Notes under the pieces: generated by a model
Told to the model about the DNA's origin: nothing
The model's input: the letters and a program-made list of their open reading frames with translations, nothing else
Database searches by the model: none
Position numbers and translations under genes: made by a program
Shown: positions 53,716 through 62,562 of the stretch, piece after piece
How positions within the stretch are numbered: position 1 is the stretch's first letter
How the letters are laid out: each line of letters begins with the position of its first letter
From: Epilithonimonas xixisoli
GTDB taxonomy: Bacteria; Bacteroidota; Bacteroidia; Flavobacteriales; Weeksellaceae
Length of the DNA: 64,000 bases
NCBI RefSeq assembly: GCF_004365655.1
Contig: NZ_SOEO01000001.1
Coordinates: 744,001-808,000, forward strand
Direction of reading: 5' to 3'

Positions 53716-56046
53716 ATGGAATTCCAATCCTTCTACGAAAGCCCTTTTAAACTGAATTTTTCTTTTGAAAAACTAATTCAGAAAATGGAGTCCGAAGCTT
53801 CTCAAAACCCTGATTACGAAGTTTATCACAGGAATATTTTGAATGAAGTAAAACAATATCCTGAACTTACCACAGGCATTAAAAACCTTGATTTTTTCGA
53901 AAAAAACGAAAGAGTGATGAAGGAACTTTTGAAGGATTTGTTCCCGCCAATGCTTACGAAAAATGAGATCAAAGCCATTGGTTTCCCTTTTTACAATTTC
54001 TTTTTCAATCCGACTGAGCGTTTCCAAAATATCATTGATAAAGCTGGGGAAAACTTTGATATGATTATCAAAGATATGGACCCACACCGTTTCTACGTCA
54101 TCAGTTGTTGTATTATTTTGCGCAATTATTACAATGTGGAGCTCAATTTTGTGCAACCTTTTATTTTTGATATTCCAAATGAGGAGGGAATAGTGAACCA
54201 TTATCGTTTCCTTAATAATGTCGATTTTATCGAAATAAATCCTTTAGAAAATGTCAAAAAATTGACGGAAGATGAGATTGCTGAGTTGATGGACAATTTT
54301 GAAGATTATGATTTGTGGCGAGAGAAATTTCCACCTCAAAGTTGGGAATTGAAAGGTTTTGCGGTCATTAGTTTCTTTGATGCCACGACAGAAAATGCGA
54401 TTTCGAATCTAAAAAGCAAACTCATCAATATCGAAGATGATAAAAATCTCAAAGCCGAAATGAACACAGTTTTCCGTTCGATTTTTCAGGTTTCGGATTT
54501 GGAAGTTGGCTACACTGCCATTAATATTGAAGAAAATAAATTCGTCAGAAGTCCTATCAATGGGATTATGGAGAGTTTTATCCTTTCCTCGACACCACGA
54601 AATTTCAAATATGAAATGCTTTGCGAGAAGAATTTCAATGCGTTGGTAGAATCCAAAAAATTCTTCAGCGTTTCCGATGTTGACCGAAGTTTCCGCGAAT
54701 TTCCAGATAGCGAAATGGCTAAACAATTTTACGAATCCGGAATCAAAAGTGCGATTTTTGCGCCTATCATTAAGGATAAAAAAATCCTCGGAATTGTAGA
54801 ATTGGTTTCCCGAAAAAAACAGCTCAACAGCATCAACGCCAACAAAATGGAAATCGTAATGCCCTATCTGGAAGATACGATGGACAGGCTTTACACGGGA
54901 ATCGAGACGAGAATTCAGGCGATTATTCAACGGGAATATACGTCGATTCATCCAAGTGTTTATTGGAAATTCCGTCAAGAAGCGGAACGACATATCGGAT
55001 TTTATAAAGAAGAATTCGATTTGCCTTACCGAAATATAAGTTTCCAAAATCTAACGCCACTTTTTGGACAAACCGACGTTCGTAATTCCTCCATTTCCAG
55101 AAATTTGGTCATTAAAAAAGATTTGGGAATTCAGTTGGGATTGATTTCAGATTTGATTTTAGCTTTAAGTTCAGAAAATGATTTTGATGGAATTAATGAC
55201 CGACTGAAATATTATCAGGAATTGCTTCAAACAGACATCAAAGCGGATACAGAAAATATCGTTCAGACTTTTATTTTATCGGAAATTCATCCTTTATTTC
55301 AATCGATAAAGCTTCAAAATATTGAGTACAATCAATTGGTAACGGATTATTTCAAAAAACTGGATTCCAGAACCGATATGGTTTACGATTTTCGGAAAAA
55401 ATTTGACGAAAGTTTGTCAGCCATCAATCGAAATTTAGCCGATATTCTCGACAAAAGACAGGAAGAACAACAGCTTCGTTTTCCATTTTATTACGAGCGT
55501 TTCAAGACGGATGGCGTGGAACATAATATGTACATCGGTTCATCAATTGCGCCAGAATTAACTTATGACCCAATCTTCTTGAAAAACCTGAGATTGTGGC
55601 AATTGCGTGTTCTTTGCGAAAGTGAATTGCAATACAACCAATTCCGAAAAAATCTGGAATTTTCTTTGGATGTTTCATCTTTGATTTTGGTTTACAGCAC
55701 TGCAATCAGCATCAGATTCCGAATGGATGAAAAACGTTTCGACGTCGATGGAAGCTACAATGCGCGCTACGAAATGATTAAAAAACGCATTGATAAATCA
55801 ACGATTAAAAACTCATCTGAACGCATCACGCAACCCGGAAAAATCAGCATTATTTTTTCTCAGGAAAAGGAAAGACACGATTATCTTCAATTAATCAAAA
55901 TCCTTCAAAATCAAAATATTTTAGAATCTAATGTAGAAGAATTGGAAGTTGAAGATTTGCAAGGAATCAACGGTTTGAAAGCTTTGCGTGTAGAAATTAA
56001 TTTTGAGGCGGAGGAAGTGGATTATGAGTTTGTGGAAGGAGTTTGA
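53716..56046 (+). CDS. Large GAF-domain protein
   Basis: About 776 residues from ATG 53716 (MEFQSFYESPFKLNFSFEKL). An earlier TTG at 53698 would add six residues. A GAF-like domain lies about 225-395 (ESKKFFSVSDVDRSFREFPD and IFAPIIKDKKILGIVELVS). The rest is mostly helical and Phe/Lys-rich, without a known catalytic domain. It is probably a cytoplasmic ligand-binding protein. The last 25 bases overlap the convergent next gene. Confidence 0.7.
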   Translation: MEFQSFYESPFKLNFSFEKLIQKMESEASQNPDYEVYHRNILNEVKQYPELTTGIKNLDFFEKNERVMKELLKDLFPPMLTKNEIKAIGFPFYNFFFNPTERFQNIIDKAGENFDMIIKDMDPHRFYVISCCIILRNYYNVELNFVQPFIFDIPNEEGIVNHYRFLNNVDFIEINPLENVKKLTEDEIAELMDNFEDYDLWREKFPPQSWELKGFAVISFFDATTENAISNLKSKLINIEDDKNLKAEMNTVFRSIFQVSDLEVGYTAINIEENKFVRSPINGIMESFILSSTPRNFKYEMLCEKNFNALVESKKFFSVSDVDRSFREFPDSEMAKQFYESGIKSAIFAPIIKDKKILGIVELVSRKKQLNSINANKMEIVMPYLEDTMDRLYTGIETRIQAIIQREYTSIHPSVYWKFRQEAERHIGFYKEEFDLPYRNISFQNLTPLFGQTDVRNSSISRNLVIKKDLGIQLGLISDLILALSSENDFDGINDRLKYYQELLQTDIKADTENIVQTFILSEIHPLFQSIKLQNIEYNQLVTDYFKKLDSRTDMVYDFRKKFDESLSAINRNLADILDKRQEEQQLRFPFYYERFKTDGVEHNMYIGSSIAPELTYDPIFLKNLRLWQLRVLCESELQYNQFRKNLEFSLDVSSLILVYSTAISIRFRMDEKRFDVDGSYNARYEMIKKRIDKSTIKNSSERITQPGKISIIFSQEKERHDYLQLIKILQNQNILESNVEELEVEDLQGINGLKALRVEINFEAEEVDYEFVEGV

Positions 56047-56978
56047 TACTTCTCAATCAAGTTATTAATTTCAGAAATTTCTTTATTGTTTTCATTAAAA
56101 TTAAATTCTAGCAATAGCTTTTCTTTTACTTTGAATAGTAATTCCAGTGATTTGTCTGTGTCTTCCAAATGGTACAAGCAAGAAAATAGATTTTCAAATA
56201 AATACTCTGAATCTTCTTTATTTTTTGTGAGAATAAATAAATGAGTATATAAAGTGTTGATATTTAGATATTTATTATCTGAAAAAAGAATTATATCTGC
56301 AATTTTATAATGAATCTCTTCTTTCCAATTTAAAATTTCTTTTGAAAAATTTTCTGTTTTAATTTTATTAAAATTATTAATCCATTTTTCAAAATCAGGA
56401 GAATGAATATATTCCCAGTGTTCAGCTGAGTCTTTTGCTAGCTTTATTACCTCATTATAGAAATCTTCGAATTCATTGTTTATTTTCTTTTCGAGTACTA
56501 TTCCTTTTTCATTTACAAAAAAGGATAAAGAGTATCGATTGATTTCTTTAAAAAATGAATAATTAAATCTCGCAAAATATTTTGTTTGATTAGGATGCAT
56601 TTCTACATTTTCTAATATAACTTTTTTAGATATATTTTCTTTTGTGAAATCTATTCCCAATTCTGTTATTTTTTCCTGTGGAATTTCACTAAACAAAAGG
56701 TTTGCAAATTCATTTATAACTGAATTCGAATCAGAATAACTTGAAATGATAATATTTTCAATATTGTTTTCGATTCTCTCAATATCAACAATGAAATTAT
56801 TTATTTTTTTTAAAGTTATATTTTCTGTTCTTTTTTTAGTGAAGAAAATAGAAATATCAATATATCGATATTTTTTGTTTTTGTAGGTGCCGGAATAAAT
56901 ATTTCGTAAATTATCAAAATCTTCTTTTTCGAATCCTGCAACGGTAATCAATTTACGTTTAAAAAAATTAAAATTCAT
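56022..56978 (-). CDS. Hypothetical protein, 318 residues
   Basis: A Lys/Asn/Ile-rich protein with no signal peptide, starting MNFNFFKRKLITVAGFEKED. The C-terminal half (NTLYTHLFILTKNKEDSEYLF, LYHLEDTDKSLELLFKVKEKL) looks like tetratricopeptide-type helices. No family was recognised. Its 3' end overlaps the GAF gene by 25 bases, and its start is 10 bases from the HD-PycTM gene stop. It may be co-transcribed with that gene. Confidence 0.55.
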   Translation of the reverse strand: MNFNFFKRKLITVAGFEKEDFDNLRNIYSGTYKNKKYRYIDISIFFTKKRTENITLKKINNFIVDIERIENNIENIIISSYSDSNSVINEFANLLFSEIPQEKITELGIDFTKENISKKVILENVEMHPNQTKYFARFNYSFFKEINRYSLSFFVNEKGIVLEKKINNEFEDFYNEVIKLAKDSAEHWEYIHSPDFEKWINNFNKIKTENFSKEILNWKEEIHYKIADIILFSDNKYLNINTLYTHLFILTKNKEDSEYLFENLFSCLYHLEDTDKSLELLFKVKEKLLLEFNFNENNKEISEINNLIEKYQTPSTNS

Positions 56979-56988
56979 CTTATAAATT

Positions 56989-58191
56989 TTACATCGTCAC
57001 ATTCCGAAAAGCCACCATAAAAGCAACCACAGAAGCCAAAATCCCAATCGTGAAAACAGTGTAAGTCAGTCGCAACAATTTGTATTTTCGGTTCAGCACA
57101 ATTCCGAGATAATAGAGGTCTTTAATCATCGTGTCGTACAGATATTGTCGGTCGCTCATCATTTCCTTCATCGCCCACAAGTACTCTTCCATCGGCATTT
57201 TGTAGAAATTCCCGAAGAACAGCAGATTCACTTTTTTCTCCTCGATTTCCTTTCTCGTAAACGTTCCGCTCGACACTTTCGGTCTTGTGGACATTATCGC
57301 CAAAATAATACACGCCACACTCGACATTATCATTATAAAAGTCGGAATTATTAGGTGCGAATTGCTCGGCGCATCCAGTTTCGGAATCAAGGTTGACAAG
57401 GCCACAGAAATAATCACGGCATTGACGGAAAGTAGAATATTTGCCTTGCTGTCGGCGATTTGGCTCAGTTGCGTGTGGTTGTTCAGCGTCACTCGGAACA
57501 TCGTTTCAATCCCACGTTCCGGCGAATCCATCTTCTCCAGTTTCTTTTTATTCAGAAGCGCTTTGTCACTATCCTCGGCGTTTTTTTTCTTTTTCTCTTC
57601 CTTCATATTTTTAATGTCAGAAAGGATTCGGTCCACATTTTTTTCCTTGATGGGTTGCCAATTTTCCTTCGCATATTTGGTGTAAAATTGATGCTTCGAA
57701 AAGAACACAATATTAATTTCCGACCATTGTTGCTTACTGAATTTCTGATGATGAACCTCCTTGATTTCCTGTCTCAAGTTTTCACAAATCCTGAAATAAT
57801 CATCCGAAGCCAAATGATACAAATCCGCATCTTTTATCACTTCTTCCAGCTGATTTGTTGGTTTATAGAATTTGTCCGTTGCCAAAATCAATGCTCCGAT
57901 TTTCGCAATTCTTTCTTCCGGAAATTGATGTTGTTTCAAAAAATCTGTAGCAATTTTTCGACTTTCTTCCTCGTGATTATCCACGTTATCCACATAACCC
58001 AAATCGTGAAACCAGCCTGCCAAAAGCAGATTTTCCGTATCTTCAGGATTGATATTTTCTTCCTTCGCCAGAATTTTTATTTTCTCGACAACCTGAATCG
58101 TGTGGTCAAGATTATGATAAGTATAGACAGACGACAACTTATCTTTGAGCAAATTTTTCGCATAATCTTCCGAGATTTTCAAAATATCCAT
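56989..58191 (-). CDS. HD phosphohydrolase fused to a Pycsar-effector-like membrane domain
   Basis: About 400 residues. The HD part (1-190) has the metal site H...HD...D: YTYHNLDHTIQVV, AGWFHDLGYVDN and IKDADLYHLA. A charged linker follows (EEKKKKNAED). The C-terminal part is a DUF5706/PycTM-like module: HTQLSQIADSKANILLSVNA, then helices around LSTLIPKL, IIPTFIMIMSSVACIILAIM and LTYTVFTIGILASVVAFMVA. The start MDILKI at 58191 was preferred. No nucleotide cyclase is next to it. A role in signalling or phage defence is inference. Confidence 0.8.
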   Translation of the reverse strand: MDILKISEDYAKNLLKDKLSSVYTYHNLDHTIQVVEKIKILAKEENINPEDTENLLLAGWFHDLGYVDNVDNHEEESRKIATDFLKQHQFPEERIAKIGALILATDKFYKPTNQLEEVIKDADLYHLASDDYFRICENLRQEIKEVHHQKFSKQQWSEINIVFFSKHQFYTKYAKENWQPIKEKNVDRILSDIKNMKEEKKKKNAEDSDKALLNKKKLEKMDSPERGIETMFRVTLNNHTQLSQIADSKANILLSVNAVIISVALSTLIPKLDAPSNSHLIIPTFIMIMSSVACIILAIMSTRPKVSSGTFTRKEIEEKKVNLLFFGNFYKMPMEEYLWAMKEMMSDRQYLYDTMIKDLYYLGIVLNRKYKLLRLTYTVFTIGILASVVAFMVAFRNVTM

Positions 58192-58256
58192 AAAAGCAAT
58201 TTGGAACAAATTTAAGAAAGATTGGTGATTATCTGAGATTTAATAAAAATTTTTAT

Positions 58257-58339
58257 GGCGCCTATTTCCGCCCTCCGTTCCCGCTTTTTTGCTCGTCGTT
58301 CCTCCTCACAAAAAGAGCTCCACTCAGGTCGGGGCGCAG
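58257..58339 (+). repeat. Interspersed repeat, copy C (divergent)
   Basis: GGCGCCTATTTCCGCCCTCC, CCCGCTTTTTTG, a short loop, CAAAAAGAGCTCCACTCAGG and TCGGGGCGC match the family at both ends, with several changes. The T6 and A5 runs pair. A frame open across this region has no independent support. Confidence 0.65.
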
Positions 58340-58575
58340 ATTTTCGGTGGTTTAAAAAGTTTTATAGAAAGAAAAATTTTACCACCTTTGCGTTAAAATC
58401 CAATTCGAGTATCCGCAGTTTGTCATCAATAAAAATAATCACAAGCTTGTACAAGCGTTTGTCGTTCTGTGAAAAAAAGTTAGTAATTATAAAAATTTAC
58501 TGAACTTTGTCTTCAAATTTTAAAAATTGAGGTTGTTTAAAGTAAATAAAAGTATAAAATTCATTTAGTAGCAAG

Positions 58576-58742
58576 AAAACTCCTTTGGAGTTTTATCTGT
58601 GTAGAAATAATGTCCAAAACCATTTTGCGTTCCTTAGGAACGCTATCTGTAGTCTTTAATAGATGTTGTTATTGCAATCCTACGGATTGCATTTGGACTA
58701 ATTTCCCATTGTCTCTACACAGATTCTGCTCCTAAAGGAGCA
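58576..58742. repeat. Cluster of four short palindromes with an outer inverted pair
   Basis: Four hairpins lie in series: AAAACTCC-TTT-GGAGTTTT (58576-58594), GCGTTCC-TTA-GGAACGC (58627-58643), TGCAATCC-TAC-GGATTGCA (58673-58691) and TGCTCC-TAAA-GGAGCA (58727-58742). An outer pair TCTGTGTAGA (58596-58605) and TCTACACAGA (58714-58723) is exact, so the whole can fold as a cruciform. The words 'TCTGTGTAGA' and 'CCTTAGGAAC' belong, as I recall, to repeats common in Bacteroidota. The rest of the 58192-58802 gap, besides repeat copy C, shows nothing clear. Confidence 0.7.
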
Positions 58743-58802
58743 TTTTATAATTTTTTGCGATTTTTTTTACTTTGAACAACTTATTGATTTAATCAAAAAA
58801 AA

Positions 58803-61800
58803 ATGAAAAAAATATATCCTCTTTTTCTTTCAATCATCATCTCAATCACTGCCATTTCCTGCGCAGTTCAAAACGCAGATTACGGGAAAAATGCCAAAGA
58901 TTTTGAGAAGAATTCTGCCATCAAAGACAGCATTATTCATACTTTTTATTTAGTTGGCGACGCTGGAAACCTCGACCAGGACGAAGCTTTTCATAATATG
59001 AACACTCTCAAAGATTCATTAGCCAAAGCTTCAGCAAACAGCACTTTGCTTTTCTTGGGCGACAACATCTATCCAGTCGGAATGCCGAAAAAAGATGATA
59101 AAAACAGACCACTTGCCGAGAAAAAAATGGATAATCAGATTTCTCTGTCTCAAAATTTTAGAGGAAAAACGATTTTCATTCCAGGAAACCACGATTGGTA
59201 CAACAACGGCATCAAAGGCTTGAAACGTGAAGAAGATTACGTCATCGAAAAACTAAATGGTAAATCCGCATTTTCACCAAGAAATGGTTGCCCAATCGAA
59301 ACCCGAAAAATCAATAAAAAACTGACGTTAATTCTCATCGACACCGAATGGGTTTTGGCAGATTGGAGCAAAAATCCTGGCATCAACGAAAAATGTGATT
59401 TGAAAACCCGTGAGGATTTTTACACCGAATTCGAAGACCAGCTCAACAAAAATCAAAACAAAACCATTGTCGTAGCAACGCATCATCCGCTGATTACACA
59501 CGGTTCTCACGGCGGATTTTATTCTTGGGAAAAGCAATTGTTTCCATTAGAAAATAAAATTCCACTACCAATTTTAGCAACCGGAATCAATTTGATACGA
59601 GCAACCGGCGGAATCACGCATCAGGATATTTCGAACCAGAATTATAAAAATTTAGCCGACCGACTAAAAACCTTGATTGGTGGACGGAAAAATGTGGTTG
59701 TAGTTTCTGGTCACGACCACAATTTGCAATACATCGAGCAGGGAGACATTCGTCAAATCGTCAGTGGAGCAGGCTCCAAAACCGAATCTGCACAAGCCGT
59801 TGGAAACCACGATTTTTCCTTTGGTAAAAACGGTTACGCAGAATTAAAAATTTCAAAATCAGGAAATGCGGAAGTCAGTTTTTTTAGTTTGAATCAGGAA
59901 AAATCAGATTTGCTTTTTAGAAAAACGGTTTTGGGAAAAGAAGAAAAAATCGCCAAAGATTATCAAAAAAATTTCGCTCCAAATTCGCAGGCTTCCATCT
60001 ACGATTCGGCGATGACGAAGAAAAATAAGTTCTATGAATTTCTTTGGGGAAAGCATTATCGTGAATATTATTCCAAGAAAATTAATGTAAAAAATTTAGC
60101 TTTGGATACGCTTTTTGGTGGCGTAAAAACCGATAGAGCCGGCGGTGGACATCAAACCAAATCTTTACGCTTGGAAACCAAAAACGGAAACGAATATGTC
60201 ATCCGAGCATTGAGAAAAAGTGGCGTTCGGTTTTTGCAATCCGTGGCTTTTAAAAATCAATATGTGATTGATGAATTTACGGGAAGTTATGCGGACAAAT
60301 TTTTGTTGGATTTTTACACGACTTCTCATCCATACACGCCTTTGGTGATTGGTGAAATGGCTGATAAGTTGGGAATCCGTCACACAACGCCACAGCTTTT
60401 CTATATTCCGAAACAGAAAACTCTTAAGAACTTTAATGAAAATTTTGGTGATGAATTGTATTACTTGGAAGACCGACCGATGGAAACGGAAGAAAATCCA
60501 AACAAAGTGGTCGGAACGGACGAAGTGATTCTCAATCTGGCGAAAGACGAAAAATATAAAATCGATGAAAAATCGTGGATTAAAGCACGTTTGTTTGATA
60601 TGCTCATCGGCGATTGGGACAGGCATCACGACCAATGGAAATTTGAAGCGAGAAAGGAAAATGGAAACGTGATTTACAGCCCGATTCCGAAAGACAGAGA
60701 CCAGGCTTTCACGAAATATGATGGTTTTGTGACCGGAATTATTATGGAATTTCCGGAGTTGAAACATATGCAGACTTTTGATAATGAGATTGAAAGTGTG
60801 AAATGGTTTAACCGCGAACCTTATCCGCTGGATTTGGTTTTTGCGAAAAATTCTGTTCAAAGTGATTGGTTGAAAGAAGCAGAATTTATTCAAAATAATC
60901 TAAATGAAAATGATATTCGGCTGGCTTTTAAAAGTCTTCCGAAAGAAGTTCAGGACGATGTTTCAGAAGATTTAATTAAGAAATTATTAATTAGAAAAAA
61001 AGATTTGCCAAAATATGCCTCGCAATATTATCATCTTTTGAATCAAAAAGTAATCCTTACCGGAACTGACAAAAAGGACAGATTTGTCATCACGAGATTG
61101 CCCAACAATGAAACCGAAATTAAAATCATTAGACTGAAAAAATCAGGCGAAGAATTGCAATCCTCTAAGCTTTATTCCGGGAAAATCACGAAAGAAATTT
61201 TGCTTTACGGATTGGATGACGAAGACGAATTTTTAGTGGAAGGAAATCAAAAATCCAGCATCAAAATCAAACTTTTGGGTGGTTTGGATAATGATAAATA
61301 TTCGGTTTCCAATTCGAAAAAAGTAACGATTTACGATTATAAAAGCAAAGCCAATAATCTGGATAACAAAGGAAATACGACTGTAAAATTGACGGATGAT
61401 TACGACATCAATCAATACAATTACCGAAATGCGAAATACAATGTTTTCACAACCTTTATGAATTTCAACTTCAACCCGGATGATGCTTTGGCAGTGGGTT
61501 TCAACGCAGATTATACGGTGAATGATTTTATCAAAAATCCGTATTCTCAAAAGCATCATTTTACGGCGAACTATTTCACGGGAACCAAAGGTTATGAGTT
61601 GGCTTATCGCGGATTGTTTCCGCTGTTGAAAAGCAATTGGTTTTATGGTTTGGATACAAGAATCACGAGTTCACATTACATCCGAAATTTCTACGGAATT
61701 GGGAACGAAACCATCAATCCAAAGGACGAATTTGGAGATAGATTCAACAATGTGAGAGCTAAGGAATTTGCGTTTTCTCCATCAATTAATTGGAACAAAA

Positions 61801-62480
61801 ATGCGTCAACGTTCTCTGCGAAACTGAATTATGAAATTTTGAAAATTGATAGAACGAACAATCGTTACATTTCAATTCCTGGCGTTGTGAATCCTGATGT
61901 TTTTACCTCGAAACAGTTTGGTGGAGCAGATGTTTCTTTTAATTATGAAAACTTTGACAACACAGCCAATCCGAAATTGGGAATGAAATTCGATATTCGA
62001 AGTGTTTACAATATCAATTTGAAAGATACTAATCGTCAATACGCATCCATCGAAACGGGACTTGGTTTTCTGCATTATTTAACAAAAAATCAAAAGCTGG
62101 TTTGGTCATCTTACGCCAAAGCAAAATGGCTTCTGGGCGATGATTACGAGTTTTATCAAATGGCGACTTTGGGCGGAAGTCGGGATTTGAGAGGTTTTAG
62201 ATTTAACCGTTTTTATGGGAAGAATTCTTTCTATCAAACGTCGGATTTGCGATATGAAGTTGGGAAAATCAAAAACTCGATTTTGCCTTTATCTTATGGA
62301 TTTTTTGGTGGATTTGACTTGGGAAGAGTTTGGGTTCCAAATGAAAAATCAAACAAATGGCACAATTCCTACGGAGGCGGTTTTTGGCTGAATGCTGTGG
62401 ATGCCATTTCTGCGAATCTTTCGTATTTTACATCTTCGGATGGTGGGAGATTGGTTGTTGGGATTGGTGGGACTTTTTAG
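58803..62480 (+). CDS. Giant lipoprotein: metallophosphoesterase, kinase-like middle, outer-membrane barrel
   Basis: A 1225-residue lipoprotein (lipobox ITAISC, then AVQNADYG). Residues about 45-380 are a calcineurin-like phosphoesterase with the full metal set: FYLVGDAGNLD, LFLGDNIYP, IPGNHDWYNN, VATHHPL and VVSGHDHNLQ. A middle part (about 440-680) holds GGGHQTKSLRLE, YVIRALRK, MLIGDWDRHHDQWKF (D606-R607-H608) and IPKDRDQAF (D631, D633), which recall the catalytic parts of FAM20/CotH/HipA-type kinases. The C-terminal 370 residues look like an outer-membrane barrel of the Omp85/surface-antigen type (final strand LVVGIGGTF). The joint activity is not known. Confidence 0.75.
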   Translation: MKKIYPLFLSIIISITAISCAVQNADYGKNAKDFEKNSAIKDSIIHTFYLVGDAGNLDQDEAFHNMNTLKDSLAKASANSTLLFLGDNIYPVGMPKKDDKNRPLAEKKMDNQISLSQNFRGKTIFIPGNHDWYNNGIKGLKREEDYVIEKLNGKSAFSPRNGCPIETRKINKKLTLILIDTEWVLADWSKNPGINEKCDLKTREDFYTEFEDQLNKNQNKTIVVATHHPLITHGSHGGFYSWEKQLFPLENKIPLPILATGINLIRATGGITHQDISNQNYKNLADRLKTLIGGRKNVVVVSGHDHNLQYIEQGDIRQIVSGAGSKTESAQAVGNHDFSFGKNGYAELKISKSGNAEVSFFSLNQEKSDLLFRKTVLGKEEKIAKDYQKNFAPNSQASIYDSAMTKKNKFYEFLWGKHYREYYSKKINVKNLALDTLFGGVKTDRAGGGHQTKSLRLETKNGNEYVIRALRKSGVRFLQSVAFKNQYVIDEFTGSYADKFLLDFYTTSHPYTPLVIGEMADKLGIRHTTPQLFYIPKQKTLKNFNENFGDELYYLEDRPMETEENPNKVVGTDEVILNLAKDEKYKIDEKSWIKARLFDMLIGDWDRHHDQWKFEARKENGNVIYSPIPKDRDQAFTKYDGFVTGIIMEFPELKHMQTFDNEIESVKWFNREPYPLDLVFAKNSVQSDWLKEAEFIQNNLNENDIRLAFKSLPKEVQDDVSEDLIKKLLIRKKDLPKYASQYYHLLNQKVILTGTDKKDRFVITRLPNNETEIKIIRLKKSGEELQSSKLYSGKITKEILLYGLDDEDEFLVEGNQKSSIKIKLLGGLDNDKYSVSNSKKVTIYDYKSKANNLDNKGNTTVKLTDDYDINQYNYRNAKYNVFTTFMNFNFNPDDALAVGFNADYTVNDFIKNPYSQKHHFTANYFTGTKGYELAYRGLFPLLKSNWFYGLDTRITSSHYIRNFYGIGNETINPKDEFGDRFNNVRAKEFAFSPSINWNKNASTFSAKLNYEILKIDRTNNRYISIPGVVNPDVFTSKQFGGADVSFNYENFDNTANPKLGMKFDIRSVYNINLKDTNRQYASIETGLGFLHYLTKNQKLVWSSYAKAKWLLGDDYEFYQMATLGGSRDLRGFRFNRFYGKNSFYQTSDLRYEVGKIKNSILPLSYGFFGGFDLGRVWVPNEKSNKWHNSYGGGFWLNAVDAISANLSYFTSSDGGRLVVGIGGTF

Positions 62481-62510
62481 TTATCAAATTTTGTGTAACT
62501 TAATAATATA

Positions 62511-62545
62511 AAACCCCTTCAGAGTTTCAAACTCTGAAGGGGTTT
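62511..62545. terminator. Perfect 17-bp inverted repeat (terminator)
   Basis: AAACCCCTTCAGAGTTT (62511-62527) is exactly complemented at 62529-62545. The core GTTTCAAAC is the same as in the 931-963 palindrome. It lies between the convergent ends of the giant lipoprotein and the 62563 gene, so it may end both transcripts. Confidence 0.85.
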
Positions 62546-62562
62546 CTTTATAAATGACAACT

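Noticed and set aside
54409-55047. A 212-codon open frame on the minus strand
   Set aside because: It is antisense to the GAF-domain gene and shows no domain of its own.
56989-58191. A complete Pycsar operon
   Set aside because: The neighbouring genes are a GAF protein, an unknown protein and the giant lipoprotein; no nucleotide cyclase domain was seen.
57460-58215. A 251-codon open frame on the plus strand
   Set aside because: It lies antisense to the HD-PycTM gene, has an odd composition (Phe- and Ile-rich without domain pattern), and is explained by the codon use of the opposite gene.
58255-58503. Open frame of 82 codons over repeat copy C
   Set aside because: Its first half is the interspersed repeat and the rest has no codon pattern; other copies of the repeat do not keep a frame.
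60165-60893. A 242-codon open frame on the minus strand
   Set aside because: It is antisense to the giant lipoprotein gene, whose motifs are clear; no start region or family was seen.
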